From positions 248,001 to 312,000 of the forward strand of contig NZ_VLIY01000001.1 of the NCBI RefSeq assembly GCF_007489285.1: DNA of 64,000 nucleotides, given 5' to 3'. The DNA is from Skermania sp. ID1734 (GTDB lineage: Bacteria; Actinomycetota; Actinomycetes; Mycobacteriales; Mycobacteriaceae). Position 1 is the first letter of the stretch; every line of letters begins with the position of its first letter. This document shows positions 7,804 through 15,914 of this stretch, piece by piece. The notes under the pieces were generated by a model, which searched no databases, was not told the DNA's origin, and saw only the letters and a list, made by a program, of their open reading frames with translations. The position numbers and the translations under genes are program-made.

Positions 7804-9029
7804 CGCTCGCGCCACACAACTTCGACTGGTCGCCGGCCGGCCAGCGCGAGCTGTCGACGGCCAACGTCGCCTCGGAAAGCGTCTCCGTCCTCCTTGTCGA
7901 GGACGATCCGGCTGACGCGCTCTTGGTCGAGGAACTGATAGCCGATGCGTCGACAGACATCCGGTTGCGGTGGGCCGCTTCGATAGCGCACGCAAACGAA
8001 GAGCTCGCCGCCGAACTCCCCGATTGCATCCTGCTGGATTTGCACCTGTCCGACGCGCAAGGAATCGACGCGCTGACGCAGATGCAGCGGTTGGCGGAGT
8101 CGGTCCCGGTGGTCGTGTTAACCGGCCTCAGCGACGAGCATTTCGGTGCGTCGGCGGTGGCATCGGGAGCACAGGACTACCTGGTCAAGGGCCGCGTCCA
8201 GCCAGACGGCCTGCGCCGGGCCGTGCACTACGCCATCGAGCGAAAACGGGCCGAACGAACCGCGGCCGAACTCCAGGCGTCGCGGCTGCTTGCGGCAGAG
8301 AATGCCCGCCTCGAACGCGGCCTACTGCCGTCGCCGATACTCCTTCCGGATGCCGCCGTGGAAATCGTGGCCCGCTACCGGCCAGGGCGGTCGAACGCGC
8401 TGCTCGGCGGTGATTTCTACGACGTCGTGCAGACCGCCGACGGGGTGCTGCACGCGGTCATCGGCGACGTCTCCGGACACGGTCCGGACGAGGCCGCCGT
8501 CGGAGTGGCATTACGCATTGCATGGCGCACCCTGGTCCTGGCCGGCGTCGCGGGCCAAGATCTGATGCCCCAACTCGAACGCATTCTGCGCGCCGAGAGC
8601 CCGGCGAAGCTGGTCTTCGCGACGATGACCAGTCTGGCCATCTCGCCGGACGGCATGACTGCCACGGTGACCCGGGCCGGCCATCCCGGCATGCTGCTGC
8701 AGCATCGCGGGCAGGTGGATTGGCTCGAGGCGCCGGGTGGGCCGGCGCTCGGTATCCGCCGCGACGGCGGTGATTGGCCGACACATACGTTTGACCTGCC
8801 GTCGGGCTGCGGACTGATTCTGCTGACGGACGGACTCTTCGAGGGCCACTGCGCGGCGAACGAGGCGCGCCTCGGCGAGGCGGGGCTCCTGCGCCTGGCT
8901 CAGTCACTCGCATCGCTGCCGGCCGAGCAGTTCATCGACACCCTGATCGACAGTGCCGAGCGACTAGCTGGCGCGCACGGCGGCCTCGCCGATGACGTTG
9001 CTGTCGTGCGGATTCAAACGAGAAAGTGA
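7800..9029 (+). CDS. Receiver domain-PP2C (RsbU/SpoIIE-type) phosphatase
   Basis: 409 residues: a response-regulator receiver (about 28-145; acceptor D80 in ILLDLHLSD, K130), a charged coiled-coil linker (145-175), and a PPM/SpoIIE phosphatase domain with metal-binding GGDFYD (203-208), GDVSGHG (222-228), LTDGLFE and ADDVAVV. It should dephosphorylate the neighbouring STAS proteins when its receiver is phosphorylated, giving an input from a two-component signal into sigma-factor release. The histidine kinase downstream is the obvious candidate donor. Confidence 0.92.
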   Translation: MTLAPHNFDWSPAGQRELSTANVASESVSVLLVEDDPADALLVEELIADASTDIRLRWAASIAHANEELAAELPDCILLDLHLSDAQGIDALTQMQRLAESVPVVVLTGLSDEHFGASAVASGAQDYLVKGRVQPDGLRRAVHYAIERKRAERTAAELQASRLLAAENARLERGLLPSPILLPDAAVEIVARYRPGRSNALLGGDFYDVVQTADGVLHAVIGDVSGHGPDEAAVGVALRIAWRTLVLAGVAGQDLMPQLERILRAESPAKLVFATMTSLAISPDGMTATVTRAGHPGMLLQHRGQVDWLEAPGGPALGIRRDGGDWPTHTFDLPSGCGLILLTDGLFEGHCAANEARLGEAGLLRLAQSLASLPAEQFIDTLIDSAERLAGAHGGLADDVAVVRIQTRK

Positions 9030-9041
9030 ACGCGCAAACTC

Positions 9042-10673
9042 ATGCCCGAAACAGACGGTGCTTCGGTGGATGGTCGGCGTCGATCGGCGCTGACCGTGCA
9101 GGGATGGCTGCTGGTCGTGCTGTCGATCATGGGTGTCGTGGTACTCGCCGGCACCCTGGTGGGCGCGTTGTTGCTGCACCGCACCGACGAGGTGACCGAC
9201 GAGTTGACCAATGGAATTCAGCCGGCGCGCGTCGACGCGTACGTCCTGCAATCGGACTTGTTGAATCAGGAAACCGCCGTGCGCGGGTATGCCATTGCGG
9301 CCGATCCGCAGTTTCTCGCGCCGTACACGAGCGGTAAGGCCGACGAACAGCAGGCCGCCGCCCGCATTCGGCAGCACCTGGCCAATCGGACCGATCTGTT
9401 GGCCGATCTCGACGCGATCGAACGGGCCGGTAGCCAGTGGCGCGCCGCTTTCGCCGAGCCGTTGATCGCCAATGTCACCCCTGGTGCCCCGAAGCTGGTC
9501 GACCAGGCGGCGGCGATGCGCGGCAAAAACGACTTCGACAACATCCGCAAGCTCTTCGACAAGCAGAATGCCGACCTGACTGCCGCACGAGATGCGGCCG
9601 CCAATGAACTGAACGGTGTGCAGACCTGGCGCAACACGGTGCTAGCGGCTTTGGTGGCCGCGTTCGTGGTGACCGCGATCCTGCTCGGGATTCTGGTGCG
9701 CTGGGCGGTCACCCGCCCGCTGGAGAGCCTGGCCGCGGCGTGCCGGCGAAACACCGAGGGCCGATTCAGCGAACCCATCGGCGCCGAAGGCCCCAAGGAC
9801 ATTCGTGCGATAGGCGACGACGTCGAGCAGATGCGCCAGCGCATTGTGGAAGCACTCGACGTTTCGCAACGGGCCCGCGGCCAACTCAGCCGGCAGGCGG
9901 CCACGCTGCGTGAGCAGACCGAGGAACTGCGGCGCTCGAACGCCGAACTCGAGCAGTTCGCTTACGTCGCCTCCCATGACCTGCAGGAGCCGTTGCGCAA
10001 GGTCGCGTCCTTCTGTCAACTGTTGGAAAAACGCTACAGCGACAAGCTCGACGAGCGTGGCGCCCAGTACATTTCGTTTGCAGTCGACGGGGCCAAGCGC
10101 ATGCAGGTGCTCATCAACGATCTGCTCACCTTCTCGCGGGTCGGTCGCCTGACTGCTGCGCACGCGATGGTCAGCCTGGACGGATCCGTCGATAAGGCAC
10201 TGCATAACCTGACCGCCGCGATCGATGAATCGGGGGCGCAGATAGTTCGACCCGATGACGGCTTGCCAAAGATCTTCGGTGATTCCACCCTGCTGGTGAT
10301 GTTGTGGCAGAACCTGCTCGGCAACGCAATCAAGTTCCGCCAGCCCGGCCGAGCCCCGCGCATTGTTATCACCTGCGAGCGCAGCGGTGCCGACGACCAA
10401 GGCGGCTGGCTGCTCACCGTCTCGGACAACGGCATCGGGATCCCGACGGAATTCGCCGACAAGGTGTTCGTCATCTTCCAACGACTGCACGGTCGCGATG
10501 CCTACAGCGGCACCGGCATCGGACTTGCGTTGTGCAAGAAGATCGTCGAGCACCACGGCGGCCGGATCTGGATCGACCCCGCCTATACCGACGGCACCCG
10601 GTTCTGCTTCACCCTGCCCGCGCGGACGCCTAATGAATTACCCGCCCCGATCCTGGAAGGAACTGCGGTATGA
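9042..10673 (+). CDS. CHASE3-HAMP sensor histidine kinase
   Basis: 543 residues: TM1 (about 20-42), extracytoplasmic CHASE3 sensor (45-190), TM2 (200-220), HAMP and coiled coil (221-305), HisKA with H312 in ASHDLQEPLRK, N-box NLLGNAIKF (424-432), G1 DNGIGIP (462-468) and G2 GTGIGLALCKK (490-500). The H-box resembles the phytochrome-like Cph1 class, whose usual partner is an Rcp1-type receiver, and one follows directly with a 4-bp overlap. The ligand sensed by CHASE3 is unknown. Confidence 0.93.
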   Translation: MPETDGASVDGRRRSALTVQGWLLVVLSIMGVVVLAGTLVGALLLHRTDEVTDELTNGIQPARVDAYVLQSDLLNQETAVRGYAIAADPQFLAPYTSGKADEQQAAARIRQHLANRTDLLADLDAIERAGSQWRAAFAEPLIANVTPGAPKLVDQAAAMRGKNDFDNIRKLFDKQNADLTAARDAAANELNGVQTWRNTVLAALVAAFVVTAILLGILVRWAVTRPLESLAAACRRNTEGRFSEPIGAEGPKDIRAIGDDVEQMRQRIVEALDVSQRARGQLSRQAATLREQTEELRRSNAELEQFAYVASHDLQEPLRKVASFCQLLEKRYSDKLDERGAQYISFAVDGAKRMQVLINDLLTFSRVGRLTAAHAMVSLDGSVDKALHNLTAAIDESGAQIVRPDDGLPKIFGDSTLLVMLWQNLLGNAIKFRQPGRAPRIVITCERSGADDQGGWLLTVSDNGIGIPTEFADKVFVIFQRLHGRDAYSGTGIGLALCKKIVEHHGGRIWIDPAYTDGTRFCFTLPARTPNELPAPILEGTAV

Positions 10674-11110
10674 CGGATTCCGGTCGACCGATCGACGTCC
10701 TGCTCATCGAGGATGACCCCGGCGACGAGTTGATGACTCGGGAAGCGTTCGAAGACAACAAGATCAAGAACCAGCTCTTTGTCGCGCGAGATGGCGAGGA
10801 GGGCCTCGACTTCCTCTACCGGCGCGGAGCGCACAAGGATGCGCCGCGACCGGACTTGATCCTGCTCGATCTCAATCTGCCGAAGTACGACGGTCGCCAG
10901 ATCCTCGAACAGATCAAGTCGGATGCGGATCTGTGCCATATCCCGGTAGTCGTCCTCACCACATCAGCTGCCGAAGAGGACATCCTGCGCAGCTACAAGT
11001 TGCACGCCAACGCGTACGTCACCAAGCCTGTCGACCTCGACCAGTTCATCGCCGCCGTGCGCCAGATCGACGAGTTTTTCGTGCAGGTGGTCCGGCTCCC
11101 GAAGCAGTAG
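10670..11110 (+). CDS. Rcp1-like single-domain response regulator
   Basis: 146 residues, only a receiver domain: acidic pair E14-D15-D16, acceptor D67 in LILLDLNLPKYDG, conserved LTTS and VTKPVD. There is no output domain, so it acts by protein contact or as a phosphate shuttle or sink. It overlaps the histidine kinase by 4 bp. With two receivers in the operon (this and the phosphatase's), the kinase may split phosphate between them. Confidence 0.92.
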   Translation: MTDSGRPIDVLLIEDDPGDELMTREAFEDNKIKNQLFVARDGEEGLDFLYRRGAHKDAPRPDLILLDLNLPKYDGRQILEQIKSDADLCHIPVVVLTTSAAEEDILRSYKLHANAYVTKPVDLDQFIAAVRQIDEFFVQVVRLPKQ

Positions 11111-11113
11111 GCC

Positions 11114-12247
11114 TCACAGTTGGGTGTGCAGCAACATGACGTTGTAGTCCGACCAGGTGGTGGCCAGGTAGTAGAGGTCGCGGCCGGACGACCACGGATG
11201 AATGAACGCGCCATAGAGTTCCGGCACGTCTTTGCTCGAAACCAAGGTCTTGGGCTCGCTCCAGGGGCCGGTCGGGGTCTTCGCTGTGCGCATCACTATC
11301 GAATTGGTTGCATCGGTGGCTAATGCGATGAACTCGCCGAGTTCGGCATTCCACTGGACCGACAGTTCGCTGACCGGACCGGCCATGACCGGCGTGGCGG
11401 CCGCTGGGTTGCCGGTCACCCAGTCAGCGCCGTTCCAGTACTGATAGTTAGCGATATCGCGAATCGCCTCCGGTTTCATTCGTGCCAGTCGCGCGTCGCC
11501 GGATCGTCCTGGTGGAGTGCCGAATTCGTACAGCCAGTCACCATCGCGCAGGTACGCGCCCATCTGGAAGTTGTCGTATCCGCCGGGCAGGTTCGGCCGG
11601 ACGGTAAGTGGGTCTACGCGCCACGTTTGTCCGTTGTCGGTCGACATGGCCAACGCCGAGTAGTTAGTCACCCACTCTCCCGGCTTGCCCCATGAGCGCA
11701 CCGACATGAAGTCGATGTACTGCGTATTGCCCACGGCAACACCGGCCGTCGGAATGGTCGTGATCTCCAGGCCCGGAATGTGCTGGCTAGGAATGATTTC
11801 CGTCGCGTGGCCGGGCGCATCAACGGCCGCACTGTCGAACACGATGCCGTGGGACAGGTCGCGGTCGTGGCTGCGCAGCAGTACATTGCTCCGCCAGTCA
11901 CCGACGAAGCCACACGCCAGATTGTTGACGAAGCCGAACGTGTCGCCGAACGCGGCCAGAATCTGCCCCTGGCCGTTGTCCCACATGATGCCGAGGTCGG
12001 TGCCGAGCACGTCGAATTGCTGGGCGCTCTGGTTCGGCGCGAGGGGTCCGGTCAACCGCGCAACAGCGCGCGTCGGGCCGTTCAACATCGGCAGTTGGCC
12101 GTTGTGGCCGTTGAAGAAGGGCAGCGGGTTGGCGCCCTGCGCTCCACCGCAGGCGGAAACCGCCGACGCGCGCGGACCAGCCGCCAGGGTGCTGGCGGCG
12201 ATCGCTGCGATCACCGCCAGCGTCATCACACCGCGCTTGCGAGCCAC
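11114..12247 (-). CDS. Secreted DUF4185 protein (probable GH183 arabinanase-like)
   Basis: 377 residues with a clear signal peptide (MARKRGV, hydrophobic core, cleavage near ASAVSA) and a single DUF4185 domain of beta-propeller type (GDTFG, WRSNVLLRS, YDNFQMGAYL). DUF4185 proteins have been described as endo-D-arabinanases (family GH183), which would act on cell-wall arabinogalactan or lipoarabinomannan; I recall M. tuberculosis Rv3707c as a member. Activity here is inference from the family. It converges on the two-component operon with a 3-bp gap. Confidence 0.8.
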   Translation of the reverse strand: MARKRGVMTLAVIAAIAASTLAAGPRASAVSACGGAQGANPLPFFNGHNGQLPMLNGPTRAVARLTGPLAPNQSAQQFDVLGTDLGIMWDNGQGQILAAFGDTFGFVNNLACGFVGDWRSNVLLRSHDRDLSHGIVFDSAAVDAPGHATEIIPSQHIPGLEITTIPTAGVAVGNTQYIDFMSVRSWGKPGEWVTNYSALAMSTDNGQTWRVDPLTVRPNLPGGYDNFQMGAYLRDGDWLYEFGTPPGRSGDARLARMKPEAIRDIANYQYWNGADWVTGNPAAATPVMAGPVSELSVQWNAELGEFIALATDATNSIVMRTAKTPTGPWSEPKTLVSSKDVPELYGAFIHPWSSGRDLYYLATTWSDYNVMLLHTQL

Positions 12248-12347
12248 AACGGCAAGTTAACAGCTTTCCCAACTGCATCAGCAGTCACTTTGATAACAAT
12301 TGGTCGGCCAATGCCTGGCTCGCCGCCGTTGTGGGCGTCGGCGGTAG

Positions 12348-12533
12348 TTACGTGACGTGCTCGACGCTGCAATCGGAACCGGGGAAGATCAGCGCCTGAT
12401 GGCCGTCGTCAAACCGCACCTGATACGGCGGCGCACCATCTGCGCCACGCACTTCCGTGACCTCCGCAACCTGGTCAGGCCGGCCGGTCGTCGCACTGTG
12501 TACATGAAGCTTGTCGCCGACTACTGCCTTCAT
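12348..12533 (-). CDS. DUF1918 small protein
   Basis: 61 residues starting [13 protein letters not shown], with the DUF1918 pattern ([25 protein letters not shown] split as [15 protein letters not shown] and ALIFPG). It is a small SH3-like beta-barrel family common in actinobacteria; M. tuberculosis Rv0569 and Rv2302 belong to it, some hypoxia-linked. No signal or membrane part. Divergent from rpiA, upstream of and codirectional with the DUF4185 gene. Confidence 0.82.
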   Translation of the reverse strand: MKAVVGDKLHVHSATTGRPDQVAEVTEVRGADGAPPYQVRFDDGHQALIFPGSDCSVEHVT

Positions 12534-12599
12534 GACCCGAGTTTGCGCCCGACGGCGGTGTGGGAGCAAGAGCGCAATGAGCACTCTTCGCCATGTGCG

Positions 12600-13253
12600 A
12601 TGATCGCAGCCGTGACCGAAGCCAAGCGCATCGCCGCCGAGAAGGCCATCGAGTACGTGCAGGACGGGATGATCGTCGGGGTGGGCACCGGCTCGACCGT
12701 CGCGTACTTCATCGACGCGCTCGCGCAGATCAAGGACAAGATCGCCGGGACCGTCTCGAGTTCGGAGAACAGCACCGCGAAACTTCGCGCCCACGGTATC
12801 GACGTTCTGGACCTCAACGAAACCGGCCCGCTGTCGTTGTATGTGGACGGTGCCGACGAATGCGACCCCAACAAGTGCCTGATCAAAGGTGGTGGCGGCG
12901 CACTGACCCGCGAGAAGATCATCGCCGAGGCGAGCGAAACCTACGTCTGCATCATCGATCCGAGCAAGCGAGTCGACGTGCTCGGCAAGTTTCCCTTGCC
13001 CATCGAGGTGATTCCGATGGCCCGCTCGCTGGTCACGCGGGAGTTGACCAAGCTCGGCGGCGAACCGATCCTGCGCGACTTCACCACCGACAACGGCAAC
13101 ATCATTCTCGATGTGCACGGCCTGCAGATCTCCGACCCGGTCGGCTTGGAGCGCGAAATCAATGCGATCCCCGGGGTCGTCACGGTGGGATTATTTGCCC
13201 GCCGCCCCGCCGACATCGTGATCGAAGGCTCCGAACCGATTCAGGTGTGGTGA
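12600..13253 (+). CDS. rpiA: Ribose-5-phosphate isomerase A
   Basis: 217 residues with the RpiA motifs [15 protein letters not shown] (phosphate site), VDGADE (catalytic acid) and [12 protein letters not shown], and [15 protein letters not shown] and [14 protein letters not shown] in the C-terminal half. It interconverts ribose-5-phosphate and ribulose-5-phosphate in the pentose phosphate pathway. The sequence is strikingly close to the E. coli type RpiA, whereas mycobacteria normally rely on RpiB. The ATG has no clear ribosome site; GTG 12612 is an alternative start. Ends 2 bp from the convergent dehydrogenase gene. Confidence 0.92.
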   Translation: MIAAVTEAKRIAAEKAIEYVQDGMIVGVGTGSTVAYFIDALAQIKDKIAGTVSSSENSTAKLRAHGIDVLDLNETGPLSLYVDGADECDPNKCLIKGGGGALTREKIIAEASETYVCIIDPSKRVDVLGKFPLPIEVIPMARSLVTRELTKLGGEPILRDFTTDNGNIILDVHGLQISDPVGLEREINAIPGVVTVGLFARRPADIVIEGSEPIQVW

Positions 13254-13255
13254 CT

Positions 13256-14143
13256 TCAGCGCGGTTCCGGCGTCATATCTGCGCCGCGTGCTTGCTGCAC
13301 GTACAGCGATAGAAAGTCCTCCTCGCGAAGGCCGATGCCGATAGCGGACCAGATGAGCTGCTGCACCGTCGCACCGACGGCCATCGGCACTTCCAGTTCG
13401 CGTGCGGCTCCGAGGCCGAGATCGAAGTCCTTGCGTAGCAACTCGGTTGTGAAGGTCGGCGTCCAGTCGAGGTTCACCAGGTCGGGCGTCCGCTTGCGGA
13501 CCCAATCCGACCCCAGCACAGTCGCATTGAGGAATTCCAGGAATGCGCGCCGATCGGTGCCGCCCTTCTCGGCCAGGGTGGTGACCTCGACCAGCGCCTG
13601 CACCATCATGCCCAGGTAGAGGTTGTGGCACAGCTTGACCAGGCGGCTCTGTTCTTCGGTGCCCGCGTGGACCGCGTGCTTGGCCACTTGCTCCAGGTAC
13701 GGCTCTACGGCGTCGTATGTCTCGGTTGGACCGGACGCGACAATCACGGCCTCCCCTTCGGCCACCACGTGCGGATTGCCACTGACGGGGGCCGCGAGAA
13801 ACTGCACGCCGGCATCGCGGGCGGCCGCGCGCACGTGCGCGGAGGTATCGGCCGATACGGTCGAGCAGTCGACGATGATGTTCGGCCGCTGCGCTGCGGC
13901 GAGCAATCCTTCCGGACCTGTGACGACCTGTTCGAGGTCCGCGGACGCCGACACCATGATGAAGACGATGTCGGCAGCGCCGAGGTCGGCAATGGCGTCG
14001 ACGACGCGGGCACCCTTGTCCACCAAGGGATCTGTCTTCGCCTTTGTCCGATTCCAGACGAGGACCTCGTTGCCCGCATCGATGAGGCGACCTGCCATGG
14101 CCGCACCCATCCGACCGGTGCCCAACCACCCCAATGTCGCCAC
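13256..14143 (-). CDS. NAD(P)-dependent 3-hydroxyisobutyrate dehydrogenase family oxidoreductase
   Basis: 295 residues from GTG 14143 with AGGAGG upstream. The N-terminal Rossmann motif is GWLGTGRMGAAMA; substrate-binding VDCSTVSADTS and APVSGNPH; catalytic K170 in KLCHNLYLGMM. The beta-hydroxyacid dehydrogenase family includes 3-hydroxyisobutyrate, tartronate semialdehyde and related reductases; the substrate is not decidable. Codirectional with the upstream luciferase-like gene. Confidence 0.88.
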   Translation of the reverse strand: MATLGWLGTGRMGAAMAGRLIDAGNEVLVWNRTKAKTDPLVDKGARVVDAIADLGAADIVFIMVSASADLEQVVTGPEGLLAAAQRPNIIVDCSTVSADTSAHVRAAARDAGVQFLAAPVSGNPHVVAEGEAVIVASGPTETYDAVEPYLEQVAKHAVHAGTEEQSRLVKLCHNLYLGMMVQALVEVTTLAEKGGTDRRAFLEFLNATVLGSDWVRKRTPDLVNLDWTPTFTTELLRKDFDLGLGAARELEVPMAVGATVQQLIWSAIGIGLREEDFLSLYVQQARGADMTPEPR

Positions 14144-14192
14144 GGCGCCTCCTTGCCTCGACTCACAACTCCGACGCTCACCGCATGGGTGA

Positions 14193-15119
14193 TCAATCCA
14201 CGCGGGGCACGACATCTGCGGCGAGGCGTTCCATCTGCTCCCGATCCTCGGCAACGCTGGCTCCAGTGGGATTGAGCAAAATCATCTCGGCACCGGCATC
14301 GCGCACCGCGCGCAACCCATCGATGATCTGTGCGGGCGTGCCGAAAATCGGCACATCTTCGATACCCGGCATCCCGCCGTATATTCGCCGCAGCCCGGAC
14401 ATCACCTGATCCCGCGCCCGCTGCGGATCGTCGTCGACGGCGAGATAGACCCGTTTTCCGATGGTGAACGTCGCGGGGTCGCGCCCCTGCTCTTCCAACT
14501 CCCGCCGGACAATTGCCACCTGCTCGGCGAACGCCGCGGTGCTCGAAGAACCGGCGCCGAGGAATGCGTCGCCAAGGCGCACCGCGCGCGCCAATGATCG
14601 AGGTGCGTTGGCGCCGAACCAAATAGGCGGGTGCGGGCGCTGCACGGGCTTAGGCTGAATCGGCAGGTCGTCGAGTTGCCGGAACCTGCCGTCGAAGCTG
14701 ATCAGCGGTTCGTCGGACCACGCCGCCTTCATCAGTTCCAGTCCCTCTGTGAACCTGGAAACAAACGTGGCGCGGTCCACGCCGAATGCCGCGAACTTAC
14801 GGAACCCGCCACCCGCCGAGACGCCGATGTCGAGCCGGCCGTGGCTGAGCTGATCGACGGCCGTGATGGCCGAGGCGAGCTGCAACGGATCATGTTGGGA
14901 GGTGACCAACACCGCAACGCCCAGTCGTAACCGCTGGGTACAGGCGGCCGCGTAGGCGAGCAGTTCCAGCGGCGCAATCGTCGGGGTCGGACCGATCACT
15001 TGCTCCATCACCCAGCCGCCCTCGAACCCCAATTCTTCGGCGCGAGCCAGATAGGACCGGACTCCAGCCGCATCGAAGCCGTCGGGAACCTGCTGCGGAA
15101 TGGAGATCGACAAGCGCAC
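14193..15119 (-). CDS. LLM-class (luciferase-like) flavin/F420-dependent oxidoreductase
   Basis: 308 residues of luciferase-like TIM-barrel type (start GTG). Recognisable parts: RLRLGVAVLVTSQHDPLQLA, QLSHGRLDIGVSAGG, PKPVQRPHPPIWFGANAP. In mycobacteria many of these use coenzyme F420, others FMN. The substrate is unknown. The short gap to the downstream dehydrogenase suggests they are cotranscribed. It diverges from the FetB-like permease with a 24-bp gap. Confidence 0.88.
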   Translation of the reverse strand: MRLSISIPQQVPDGFDAAGVRSYLARAEELGFEGGWVMEQVIGPTPTIAPLELLAYAAACTQRLRLGVAVLVTSQHDPLQLASAITAVDQLSHGRLDIGVSAGGGFRKFAAFGVDRATFVSRFTEGLELMKAAWSDEPLISFDGRFRQLDDLPIQPKPVQRPHPPIWFGANAPRSLARAVRLGDAFLGAGSSSTAAFAEQVAIVRRELEEQGRDPATFTIGKRVYLAVDDDPQRARDQVMSGLRRIYGGMPGIEDVPIFGTPAQIIDGLRAVRDAGAEMILLNPTGASVAEDREQMERLAADVVPRVD

Positions 15120-15143
15120 GAACCGACCCTACTCGGGCGGTCC

Positions 15144-15902
15144 ATGCGACCCTTGGTCATGCTCTACGTCAACCTCGCCATCGGCGTGGCCGTCTTGCTT
15201 GCGGTTACCTCGGCGGTCATGGCGTGGGCGGGAATCCGGCCCATCCGCACCCCGTGGTGGGCAATCGCCCGCGCCACGACGCAACTCGCGCTGATCAGCA
15301 TTGCGCTGCGTGGAGTATTCACCCATGCGGCGTGGGTGGCGGCAGCATTGTTGGCAATGTTCGCAGTGGCGACCTGGACCACGGGACACCGGTTGCGCGA
15401 CCTACCGGGGTCCGCCTACGGCGTCGTCATCGCGTGCGGTGCCGGAGCGGGTATCGCGCTGGTCATTGCTTTCGCCGCGCGCACGTTGGCGTTCGACGCC
15501 CGTTATGTCATCGCGCTGGGCGGCATCGTGATCGGCAATACCATGACGGCATCAACGTTGGCCGGCAGGCACTTTCGCAGTGGCGTCCTCGCCCGCCGCG
15601 ACGAGATCGAAGGGTGGTTGGCGCTCGGCGCCACCCCGAGTCAGTCCGTTCTCGATGTGGGCCGTTCCGCTGCGCACGAGGCGGTGCTGCCGGTGACCGA
15701 TCAGACCCGCACCACCGGCTTGGTGACGCTGCCGGGCGCCTTTGTCGGCGCGCTCATGGGCGGCGCCTCACCGCTGGACGCCGGGCGGTTCCAGTTGGTG
15801 GTGCTCGCGACCATCATCGCCGGCCAGACGATCACCGCGGTCTTGTTGGTCCGCATCCTCGGTCGCAGCCCCACGCTCGTCGCCGAACCTGTCGGTGGGT
15901 GA
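15144..15902 (+). CDS. fetB: FetB-family (UPF0014) ABC transporter permease
   Basis: 252 residues with about seven hydrophobic segments and FetB-type conserved parts: IRTPWWAIARATTQL, VIALGGIVIGNTMTA, LALGATPSQSV and LPGAFVGALMGGASPL. E. coli FetB pairs with the ATPase FetA to export iron and resist oxidative stress. No fetA-like ATPase gene is adjacent, so the partner must lie elsewhere or the protein works differently. ATG 15144 gives the usual family length; the frame remains open upstream but that would overlap the divergent gene. Confidence 0.85.
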   Translation: MRPLVMLYVNLAIGVAVLLAVTSAVMAWAGIRPIRTPWWAIARATTQLALISIALRGVFTHAAWVAAALLAMFAVATWTTGHRLRDLPGSAYGVVIACGAGAGIALVIAFAARTLAFDARYVIALGGIVIGNTMTASTLAGRHFRSGVLARRDEIEGWLALGATPSQSVLDVGRSAAHEAVLPVTDQTRTTGLVTLPGAFVGALMGGASPLDAGRFQLVVLATIIAGQTITAVLLVRILGRSPTLVAEPVGG

Positions 15903-15914
15903 GGGCAAGATGAG

